NCBI GenBank assembly: GCA_938002625.1 | Contig: CALLAD010000047.1 | Span: forward strand, 1-5,370 | DNA: 5,370 bases | From: an uncultured Aquificaceae bacterium | GTDB lineage: Bacteria > Aquificota > Aquificia > Aquificales > Aquificaceae | Direction of reading: 5' to 3' | Shown here: positions 1 to 5,370 of the stretch, piece by piece | How the letters are laid out: each line of letters starts with the position of its first letter | Position numbering within the stretch: position 1 is the first letter of the stretch | Notes under the pieces: model-generated | What the model was told of the DNA's origin: nothing | What the model saw: only the letters and a program-made list of their open reading frames with translations | The model's database searches: none | Made by a program: the position numbers and the translations under genes

Positions 1-1
1 T

Positions 2-1234
2 CTGATACTTTCCTTCTTTTATCTTTTTTGGGGTAACTGGATTTTATCTTTTACTTCTCTTGATGAAGGAAGGAATATGTCCGCTGTGCAGCATATGCTA
101 AAAAGCGGAGATTTTATCTTTCCCCTTTACAATTGCAATCCAAGGTTTGAAAAACCACCAATGTTATATTGGTTTGTAGCCTTAAGCTCTTATATTTTTG
201 GCATAAAAGAGTTTTCCGCAAGGCTTGTTTCTGGATTGGCCGCCTTTGGTGTAGTTCTCCTTACTTACTTTATTGCAAGGGATTTTTATTCCAAAGATAT
301 AGCCCCAAAAGCTGCTCTTGTACTTCTCACCTTTCCCCACATGTGGATAGAATCAAGGGCTGTAGTACCAGAGATGCTAAACACCTTTTTTGTCCTTCTT
401 GGTTTGTATAGCTTCCTTAAGGAAAGATTTGTACTTGGATGGATTTCCCTTTCCTTTGCCTTTCTTACAAAAGGACCAGTGGGCCTTATTCTTGCCCTAA
501 GTGTATACGTACTTTGGAAAAGAAGTTTTGATTTTTTAAAGGTTAAGGGTATACTTCTTTTTATCCTTTTGGGATCTTCTTGGTACCTTTTAATGATAGC
601 CCAGCACGGGTATGAATATTTTTATAGGTTTTTTGTATATGAAAACATAATGAGATACACAGGCCAGAGGTCTACCCATCCAGCTCCCTTTTACTACTAT
701 TTTCTTGTGATTGTTATTGGTAGTTTGTGGTATTTACCCCTGTATCCAAAGCTTTTAAAAAGATTTCAAAGGCAATGGCTTCCTCTTGTTCTTTGGGCTC
801 TTTTTGTTCTTATCTTCTTTAGCCTTTCCTACAACAAGCTGCACCATTACATACTCTTTGCTTATCCACCCCTTGCCATATTAATAGCGCATGTATTAGG
901 AGAAAGGTATTTGAGGAACACTATTTTCTTATCTTCTGTTAGCCTTTTACTTTTAACCTTTTCCCTTTATTTCTATGAATCAAAGCGTTTTGTGCCAGAG
1001 GCTTATCCCATAGTAAAAGCCTACAATGGCCCTGTATACTTTTACAGGGCGGAGGATTCTGCCCTTGTGTACTACTCAGAAAGGTGTATACAAAACTTAG
1101 AGGAGCCATCAAAGGCAAAAGGGCTTGTTATAACAAAATTAAAATACGCAAAGGAATTTACAGAATGTAGGGAAATTACAAAAGGAAGGGAGTTTGATGG
1201 TTTTTATATTCTCTTAGAATGTCAAAATTATTGA
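2..1234 (+). CDS. ArnT/PMT-type membrane glycosyltransferase (GT39/GT83), 5'-partial
   Basis: Integral membrane enzyme that should move a sugar from a polyprenyl-phosphate donor to a lipid or protein acceptor on the outer face of the cytoplasmic membrane. 410 residues are visible. The frame is open from base 2, and the visible start (LILSFFYLFWGNW) is the end of the first membrane helix. It leads into Asp-Glu-Gly-Arg (bases 62-73), the family's first-loop acidic motif. FEKPP follows at 146-160, with its Glu 29 residues after the Asp; from memory this equals the Asp55-Glu84 spacing of Cupriavidus ArnT, and Arg (+3) and Lys (+30) also fit. Many hydrophobic helices follow up to about base 980, then a soluble tail of about 75 residues. 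ATG 77 lies after the catalytic motif, so the true start is left of the window, probably only some 10-20 residues away. The sugar and acceptor are unknown; lipid A or another lipid is more likely than protein. Family sure, substrate not. Confidence 0.9.
   Translation: MILSFFYLFWGNWILSFTSLDEGRNMSAVQHMLKSGDFIFPLYNCNPRFEKPPMLYWFVALSSYIFGIKEFSARLVSGLAAFGVVLLTYFIARDFYSKDIAPKAALVLLTFPHMWIESRAVVPEMLNTFFVLLGLYSFLKERFVLGWISLSFAFLTKGPVGLILALSVYVLWKRSFDFLKVKGILLFILLGSSWYLLMIAQHGYEYFYRFFVYENIMRYTGQRSTHPAPFYYYFLVIVIGSLWYLPLYPKLLKRFQRQWLPLVLWALFVLIFFSLSYNKLHHYILFAYPPLAILIAHVLGERYLRNTIFLSSVSLLLLTFSLYFYESKRFVPEAYPIVKAYNGPVYFYRAEDSALVYYSERCIQNLEEPSKAKGLVITKLKYAKEFTECREITKGREFDGFYILLECQNY
1029..1050 (+). repeat. 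Perfect 8-bp inverted repeat, 6-nt loop
   Basis: GCCCTGTA (1029-1036) is followed by a TACTTT loop and its exact reverse complement TACAGGGC (1043-1050). It lies in the glycosyltransferase gene, where the membrane domain gives way to the soluble tail. It would form a stable RNA hairpin, but no T-run follows, so it is not an intrinsic terminator. It could be a chance result of the encoded Gly-Pro-Val-Tyr-Phe-Tyr-Arg-Ala stretch. Confidence 0.5.
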
Positions 1235-1244
1235 AAAAATACCC

Positions 1245-1277
1245 TTCAAGTTCCGTGCCATTGGAATAAAATAAAAT
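1245..1277 (+). promoter_or_regulatory. Possible promoter for queF
   Basis: The 46-bp gap before queF holds two overlapping TAAAAT boxes (1267-1272 and 1272-1277) resembling a -10 element. A poor -35 match, TTCAAG (1245-1250), lies 16 bp before the first box. No Shine-Dalgarno sequence is seen between the boxes and the ATG at 1281; the nearest GGA is about 15 bases away. If used, transcription would start within a few bases of the ATG and give a leaderless or nearly leaderless mRNA. Alternatively queF is read through from the glycosyltransferase gene. This is a pattern match only. Confidence 0.3.
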
Positions 1278-1280
1278 CCT

Positions 1281-1661
1281 ATGGAAAAAAAGTATGGAGA
1301 AATAGCCATAGAAGAAGCCAAGCTTGAAGCTTGGGAAAATCCCTCTCCCGAAAGGGATTACATGATAGAAATTACTTTCCCAGAGTTTTCTTGTCTTTGC
1401 CCAAGGTCTGGATATCCTGATTATGCCACTATAAAGATAAGGTATATACCCAGCAAAAAGATAGTAGAGCTAAGGTCCTTAAAACTCTGGCTAAATAAGT
1501 TTAGAAATAGGTATATATCCCACGAGCAAGCCACCAATGAAATATATGCGGCCCTTTATGAACTTCTTGAGCCAAAGTTTTTGGAAGTTATAGGAGATTT
1601 TAACCCAAGGGGAAATGTACATACCATAATAAAGGTTAGGAGTGATAAGAACTACGGATAG
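1281..1661 (+). CDS. queF: NADPH-dependent 7-cyano-7-deazaguanine (preQ0) reductase
   Basis: Cytoplasmic enzyme that reduces the nitrile of preQ0 to the aminomethyl group of preQ1 using two NADPH, the step before insertion into tRNA for queuosine. At 126 aa it is the short, single-domain (YkvM) type with a trimmed N-terminus; B. subtilis QueF has about 165 aa. Visible family signatures are [16 protein letters not shown] (36-51) with nucleophile Cys40 and Asp47, ELRSLK (63-68), and FRNRYISHE (74-82) with His81-Glu82. The spacings Cys+7 Asp and Cys+41/+42 His-Glu match B. subtilis Cys55, Asp62, His96 and Glu97. The position of B. subtilis Cys99, which I recall as disulfide partner of the nucleophile, is Ala84 here, while an extra Cys38 sits two residues before the nucleophile. 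ATG 1281 is the only start that keeps the N-terminus; it lacks a clear ribosome binding site. No preQ1 riboswitch is seen upstream. The last 26 bp overlap the opposing transglutaminase gene. Confidence 0.95.
   Translation: MEKKYGEIAIEEAKLEAWENPSPERDYMIEITFPEFSCLCPRSGYPDYATIKIRYIPSKKIVELRSLKLWLNKFRNRYISHEQATNEIYAALYELLEPKFLEVIGDFNPRGNVHTIIKVRSDKNYG
1318..1334 (+). repeat. 17-bp interrupted palindrome in the start of queF
   Basis: CCAAGCTT (1318-1325), one G, then its exact reverse complement AAGCTTGG (1327-1334), beginning 38 bases into queF. As DNA it is a near-perfect palindrome with two AAGCTT sites. As RNA it could form a 6-bp stem (CCAAGC/GCUUGG) with a 5-nt loop. It encodes Ala-Lys-Leu-Glu-Ala-Trp. 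Two smaller stems follow directly: GGGA/TCCC at 1333-1343, and TCCC/GGGA closed by a GAAA tetraloop at 1346-1357. The palindrome is certain in sequence; any function is inference. Confidence 0.55.
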
Positions 1662-3564
1662 ACTCCCTTAACTTTTTCAAAGTCCTATAGCCTTCTTCTA
1701 TCTCGTTGGGATAGACTTTGTAGGGGGAATATTTATACCTCTGGTATAAGGAGACTATAAACTTGACCATTTGATAATAGTCTTTATTTTTGCACTTCTG
1801 GAGAAGATCCTCGGGGAGGTCTTTATCCTCTATTATTCCCTCTTTTATGAGTAAGCTTTTCATGTTAAGGTAGAGATTTTGGGGAGTTTTTCTAAGTTTT
1901 AAAAGGATGCGTAGGATCAGATAAAAAGTGGAAATTAAAGCTACAAGGTAAAGAGCTTGTAAAAACCTTTTCCTTAGGTTTTCCAAGCTTAGTTCATTCT
2001 TTATTCCCTTTCCTATACTTGTAAAAAGTCTAATCTGCTTTTCGGAGGAATAGCCTATTATGTTGGAGTACCAAAAGCTTATTATGTAATCCCTTACAAG
2101 GGCAATGGAGGATATTCTCTGTGCCGCCGGAGATAAGTATGGGGGAGTAGTATCAACTCTTATCCAGTTACCATTTATGTAAGCTTCAACCCATACATGA
2201 GCCATAGAATTGGTTATTATGTGATACTCACCAAAGGGGTTCCATATGGAGCCCTTATACCCTCCCACAACCCTTGCAGGTATACCCATCATCCTAAGTA
2301 ACAAAGCAGTTGCACTTGCATAATACTCACAATTTCCTTTCTTGGATACAAAAAGAAAATAATCAAGGGGATCACCTTCATACTTCTCAAGCCTTAGGCT
2401 ATATTTATAATCCCTTGAAAAATACTCACGCACCCTTTCTAATTTTTCCATATCATCCTTCGCATTTTTGGAAAGCTCACGGGCAAGCCTTTGCAAATTA
2501 GGGCTTATCTGGCTTGGTAAGTCTAAATATCGGCTTGGATTGTCTTTTATATACATTACACTGGAAGAGCTTACCACTACCCTTATGGTTTTGTTAATTT
2601 CTTTATTAATCCTTAGGAGGTTCCCCGTGCTTATATAAGGGCTTGCATCCATCCCTTCTATTTTGATAATGCTATAGGGATAATCAAGGGCTGGTATTAT
2701 GTTATCAAAGGATGGTTCAATTATCAAGGTATAGACCAATTCCCCCTGTCCCCTTGGTAGTTGGTAAAAAGCTTCCCTTGTTCTAATCCATGTATTATTT
2801 ACGTATTTATCAAAAACTATAGCCCTCCAGTAAGCCTCTCCTATATTTTGAGGTAATCCATAAACTCTAAACACAACCGTGTTGTCCTCTTGTATTTCAC
2901 CTACTTTTCCCAAGCTAATATGATCGGGAAGGCCAGTCCTTAGCCCTCCCCTTCCAGAGATCAAGTCAAAAAGCGGTGTTTGGATTCTTGGCAGAAAGAA
3001 GAAAAGGGGTAGGGCAATGGAAAAGGCAAGGGAGAAAAACAATAAGCTAACAGAAATATAGCCCCTGTAGCTTTGCCAGCTAAGCTCTTTTTCTCCAACC
3101 TTTCTATAAAGGTTTAAAAAGACAAGAGAGGATATTCCCAAAAAGCTATGCAGAAGAAATATAAGAAGAAAGCTTAGGCTAAGATTATAAACGGTGGATA
3201 TAGCAATACCAAAAAGGCTTAAGAGAAGTATTTGATAAAGATCTCTTGGTCTTTTTTCCTCAAGGCTTTTTATGGAAAGAAGAAGAAGAACCACGTGGGA
3301 GAAGGGTTTAAGAAGGTCCTCAAGGTTCAAAAAGGATAGAAAATAAAAGCTCAGAAGGAAGCCAAACAGGGTTAAAAGTATCCTTCTTATTGGATACACA
3401 CCCCTTATGTCCATATATACACCAAGCATGTAGACAAGGAGAAAGATTAGAAAGATATAAGTATCCGCCACTTTCCAAAGAGAGAGAATGCCCACAAGGG
3501 CGGTAAGATGCACGAAAAGAAGGGTAACAAACTTAGAATTTTTTAAGTATACGGACAACTTCAT
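1636..3564 (-). CDS. TgpA-type membrane transglutaminase-like protein
   Basis: Membrane protein of 642 aa with the architecture of Pseudomonas TgpA. About six hydrophobic segments lie within residues 12-193, then a large domain expected outside the cytoplasmic membrane, one helix at about 536-556, and a cytoplasmic tail resembling DUF4129 (557-642). Before the catalytic domain the family stretches [15 protein letters not shown] (245-259) and [14 protein letters not shown] (211-224) can be read. The papain-like triad is complete: Cys412 in KKGNCEYYA, His456 in AHVWVEAY, Asp471 in WIRVDTTPP. The family may crosslink or cleave proteins or peptides at the envelope; the substrate is unknown. The ATG at 3564 overlaps the upstream HD gene by 32 bp; AAGGAAGAG (3572-3580, minus strand) is a plausible but rather distant ribosome binding site, about 11 nt from AGGA to ATG. 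A TTG at codon 3 is the only close alternative start. The moxR and DUF58 genes usual beside this family are not in the window. The 3' end overlaps queF by 26 bp. Confidence 0.92.
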   Translation of the reverse strand: MKLSVYLKNSKFVTLLFVHLTALVGILSLWKVADTYIFLIFLLVYMLGVYMDIRGVYPIRRILLTLFGFLLSFYFLSFLNLEDLLKPFSHVVLLLLSIKSLEEKRPRDLYQILLLSLFGIAISTVYNLSLSFLLIFLLHSFLGISSLVFLNLYRKVGEKELSWQSYRGYISVSLLFFSLAFSIALPLFFFLPRIQTPLFDLISGRGGLRTGLPDHISLGKVGEIQEDNTVVFRVYGLPQNIGEAYWRAIVFDKYVNNTWIRTREAFYQLPRGQGELVYTLIIEPSFDNIIPALDYPYSIIKIEGMDASPYISTGNLLRINKEINKTIRVVVSSSSVMYIKDNPSRYLDLPSQISPNLQRLARELSKNAKDDMEKLERVREYFSRDYKYSLRLEKYEGDPLDYFLFVSKKGNCEYYASATALLLRMMGIPARVVGGYKGSIWNPFGEYHIITNSMAHVWVEAYINGNWIRVDTTPPYLSPAAQRISSIALVRDYIISFWYSNIIGYSSEKQIRLFTSIGKGIKNELSLENLRKRFLQALYLVALISTFYLILRILLKLRKTPQNLYLNMKSLLIKEGIIEDKDLPEDLLQKCKNKDYYQMVKFIVSLYQRYKYSPYKVYPNEIEEGYRTLKKLRESIRSSYHS

Positions 3565-4648
3565 CTCTTATCTCTTCCTTATAATTTGGATGGGCGTATA
3601 TTCTATAAAACTCAATATCCTTTAAAGAAGCTATCAGAGGAGAGACTTGGGCAAGATTTAAAAATTTCCTTCCATCCCAAAGAAGTATATCCTCATCCAG
3701 TACTCTTTTGCTTATGTGGTCAAATCTAAGCAGATCCTCTGGATATTTTTCCAAAAGCTTAGCCTTTACATAATCAAATTCTTCCTTTGAAGTTCTATCA
3801 AATACCAGCCTGTAATGTTCCCTTCCCAATATCCTTTTAACCTTTTCCTCCCCGTGCCTGTCCATCATTAAAGATATAACATGGGCATCACTTTTTCTAT
3901 GGAAATCCTCCGGGCTTAATAAGCCCCTATTAAAAAAATCTTCAAGAACCTCTTTTAGGTGTATGTTAAGTATGCGAATAACCTTGTGAAAGTAAACTTG
4001 AGAGTACATAAAATATCTGCCAATTACAAAACTTTCCAAAGATCTAAGGGCGCTTATATGTACGCATTTTTTTCCCTCTATTAAGATTATGTTTTCAAGA
4101 AGCCTGCTATAGTCAAAAAAACCGTAAGAAGTTCCACAAAAATAGGCATCCCTCCTTAAGTAATCCATCCTATCGGCACCAAACTCTCCCGTTATAACCT
4201 TGGGAAAGTCTTCAGTTTTTTTAAAGGCAATATTAACAAGCATCTGAAGGTCTTCCCATGTGTACCCGCATTTTAGCAATATATCCGCCAATCCTTCTTC
4301 AAAAAGAACCCTTTCTCCTATTTGCTCATGACTTTTATCTCCAAGAAAAATTTCCGTGGTATGGGAAAAGGGAGTATGCCCTATGTCATGAAGCAAACCA
4401 GCCAATCTAACAAGATTATAAAGTTTTTCATCCTTAAGACCAAGGCTTGTATATATTTTGCCCGCCAACTCCATGGTACCAAGGGAATGCTCAAATCTAC
4501 TATGTTGAGCAGAAGGGAAAACCAAGTAGGAAATCCCCAATTGCTTAATAAACCTTAGCCTTTGTAAGGGAAAGCTGTCTATTATCTTTACCTCGCACTC
4601 CTTTGCCTTTATGAGTTGATGTATAGGGTCTGAGAACTCTTTGAACAT
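3533..4648 (-). CDS. HD-domain phosphohydrolase, dNTPase-like (COG1078)
   Basis: Soluble metal-dependent phosphohydrolase of the SAMHD1/dGTPase-like branch; characterised relatives split dNTPs into deoxynucleoside and triphosphate. Its 371 aa equal the length I recall for Aquifex aeolicus O67745, whose crystal structure is known. The N-terminus FSDPIHQLI and FPLQRLRFIKQLG (26-38) are typical. All four HD metal ligands are present: His54 in HSRFEHS, His87-Asp88 in LLHDIGHTPFSH, and Asp159 in GADRMDYLRRD. The catalytic core spans about 50-180; the remaining helical half probably carries oligomer and regulatory nucleotide contacts. The ATG at 4648 is fixed by the family N-terminus and by GAGGAAG 4 nt upstream. 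It therefore overlaps the upstream TPR-like gene by 40 bp, and its own 3' end overlaps the transglutaminase gene by 32 bp. Coupled translation of all three is likely. Exact substrate (dGTP, other dNTP or a signalling nucleotide) is open. Confidence 0.93.
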   Translation of the reverse strand: MFKEFSDPIHQLIKAKECEVKIIDSFPLQRLRFIKQLGISYLVFPSAQHSRFEHSLGTMELAGKIYTSLGLKDEKLYNLVRLAGLLHDIGHTPFSHTTEIFLGDKSHEQIGERVLFEEGLADILLKCGYTWEDLQMLVNIAFKKTEDFPKVITGEFGADRMDYLRRDAYFCGTSYGFFDYSRLLENIILIEGKKCVHISALRSLESFVIGRYFMYSQVYFHKVIRILNIHLKEVLEDFFNRGLLSPEDFHRKSDAHVISLMMDRHGEEKVKRILGREHYRLVFDRTSKEEFDYVKAKLLEKYPEDLLRFDHISKRVLDEDILLWDGRKFLNLAQVSPLIASLKDIEFYRIYAHPNYKEEIRDEVVRILKKF

Positions 4649-5370
4649 AAATCTTCCTCAAGGAAATATTTTCCCTTATCCCTTTTACCAAAAAGACCCT
4701 TTATAAAGCGCCCTATCCTTCTAATGATTTTACCCAAAAACCCTTCGGCCTTACCCTTTTGATTTATAAACTCAATTTTTATAGGGATAAGATAGTTTTC
4801 CTTTTCCGCTCTCTTTAGCAATGTTTCTATATCCCTTCTTAGCTTAAGTATGTTTATACCATAATAGACTTCACCTATGCCTTCAAGATCCTTTATAACT
4901 TGTCTTAATTCATGGAAAAGTTCCTTAGACTTTGCGGAATAAAGCCCAGATAAAAGATAAATGGCTCTAAAATAGGGATATTCATGAGGGTATCTTTCAA
5001 GGCATAACTCACAATAGTTTTCTGTTTCTTGATAAAGCCCTTCATTAAACATAAGGGCCGATAAAATAACCGCATCCCTCGCCATGGGGTGCTTCTGATA
5101 ACCACCTGTTCTACTAAGAATGTTCCATATCTTTAAAGCCTTGTAGTTAATACTATCAATCCTATCTAAATATTCCTTTTTAAGGCTTATAAAGTAAATC
5201 CCATCTTCCTCTACCTTGTATATATCTTTGCCCAAGTATACATTTCCATAAATATCGGTAATAGAAAAAAGGTTCATGCTAACCAAAAGATCTTTCCAAT
5301 AACCTCTTGCCCTTTGAAAGCTTCTGTAGGTATAAGAAAGAAACTTACTTAGTTCTATAGAATAGCTACC
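4609..5370 (-). CDS. Uncharacterised TPR-like protein with C-terminal amphipathic helix, 5'-partial
   Basis: I do not recognise a specific family. In-frame starts exist at TTG 5286 (weak GGAAAG 5 nt before it) and ATG 5277 (no ribosome binding site), but the frame stays open through another 28 codons to the window edge. The residues there are protein-like (such as SKFLSYTYRSFQRARGYW), so I take the gene as truncated; 253 residues are visible. Counting TTG 5286 as residue 1, helices at about 67-120 have the size and spacing of TPR repeats (LSALMFNEGLYQETENYCEL, ending ERYP, then AIYLLSGLY). A Cys-x-x-Cys (92, 95) lies inside them. Residues 182-202 form a strongly cationic amphipathic helix that may bind membrane. 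No signal peptide is visible, but the N-terminus is missing. It is the first visible gene of the minus-strand unit and overlaps the HD gene by 40 bp. A scaffold or adaptor role is only inferred from TPR-like repeats. If TTG 5286 is the true start, the protein has 225 aa. Confidence 0.75.
   Translation of the reverse strand, partial: GSYSIELSKFLSYTYRSFQRARGYWKDLLVSMNLFSITDIYGNVYLGKDIYKVEEDGIYFISLKKEYLDRIDSINYKALKIWNILSRTGGYQKHPMARDAVILSALMFNEGLYQETENYCELCLERYPHEYPYFRAIYLLSGLYSAKSKELFHELRQVIKDLEGIGEVYYGINILKLRRDIETLLKRAEKENYLIPIKIEFINQKGKAEGFLGKIIRRIGRFIKGLFGKRDKGKYFLEEDLCSKSSQTLYINS
4653..4659 (-). promoter_or_regulatory. Ribosome binding site of the HD gene
   Basis: GAGGAAG on the minus strand, with 4 nt between it and the ATG at 4648. 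It lies inside the coding region of the upstream TPR-like gene. This strong site supports the ATG that creates the 40-bp overlap. Confidence 0.7.

Noticed and set aside
39..120. Direct repeat of GATTTTATCTTT-like sequence
   Set aside because: Two short T-rich copies that encode hydrophobic residues; expected from base composition.
169..411. 80-codon plus-strand reading frame
   Set aside because: Lies fully inside the glycosyltransferase gene in another frame and has no family resemblance.
1235..1280. preQ1 riboswitch upstream of queF
   Set aside because: The gap is 46 bp, A/T-rich at its end, and shows no H-type pseudoknot pattern or conserved preQ1 aptamer bases.
1635..1677. Intrinsic terminator for queF
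   Set aside because: GTTAGGAG can pair with CTCC and TAAC before a run of five T, but the stem is only two 4-bp blocks with a 2-nt bulge and a 20-nt loop; too weak, especially for a thermophile.
2310..2501. 63-codon plus-strand reading frame
   Set aside because: Antisense to the catalytic part of the transglutaminase gene, whose motifs are all intact; no ribosome binding site or family likeness.
3270..3300. GAA/AGA triplet run
   Set aside because: It encodes a run of leucines in a membrane helix of the transglutaminase protein on the minus strand.
4322..4558. 78-codon plus-strand reading frame
   Set aside because: Antisense to the HD metal-binding region, which is clearly the coding strand.
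4905..5105. 66-codon minus-strand reading frame
   Set aside because: Shifted frame of the TPR-like gene; the overlapping frame is longer, open to the window edge and has helical repeats.
1..5370. tRNA, rRNA, CRISPR array, insertion sequence or attachment site
   Set aside because: Nearly all of the window is accounted for by five genes with intact motifs; no repeat array, transposase or RNA gene pattern is visible.

Overview
The window looks like compact bacterial chromosome, most likely from a thermophile of the Aquificales (Aquifex / Hydrogenobacter / Hydrogenobaculum-type). The hints are roughly 40% G+C by eye, heavy use of AGG/AGA for Arg and ATA for Ile, almost no intergenic DNA, repeated gene overlaps, and an HD phosphohydrolase of the same length (371 aa) that I remember for the structurally characterised Aquifex aeolicus protein O67745. 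The genus cannot be fixed from the sequence alone. There is no RNA gene, mobile element, CRISPR array or long non-coding stretch. The only clear intergenic gap is 46 bp.

Plus strand, 2-1661: a polytopic membrane glycosyltransferase of the ArnT/PMT type (GT39/GT83) is cut by the left window edge. Its frame is open to base 2 and its key Asp-Glu motif lies upstream of the first ATG, so ATG 77 is not the real start. After a 46-bp gap with a weak promoter-like sequence comes queF, the short type of preQ0 reductase, which makes preQ1 for queuosine in tRNA.

Minus strand, 5370-1636: three genes are transcribed leftwards and each overlaps the next. First is a TPR-like protein with a cationic amphipathic helix near its C-terminus; its N-terminus runs off the right edge. 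Second is an HD-domain nucleotide phosphohydrolase (COG1078, dNTPase-like). Third is a membrane-anchored TgpA-type transglutaminase. The overlaps are 40 bp and 32 bp, which points to one co-transcribed and probably translationally coupled unit. The tail of the transglutaminase gene meets the tail of queF head-on with a 26-bp overlap.

Functionally, two products act at the envelope (a lipid-linked sugar transferase and a membrane transglutaminase/protease-like enzyme). One maintains tRNA modification and one probably controls nucleotide pools. The least explained part is the TPR-HD-TgpA unit, because TgpA-type genes more often sit beside moxR and DUF58 genes. Other points to recheck are a changed cysteine pattern in QueF and a cluster of small inverted repeats at the start of queF. 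Nothing here clearly proves a new biological system.
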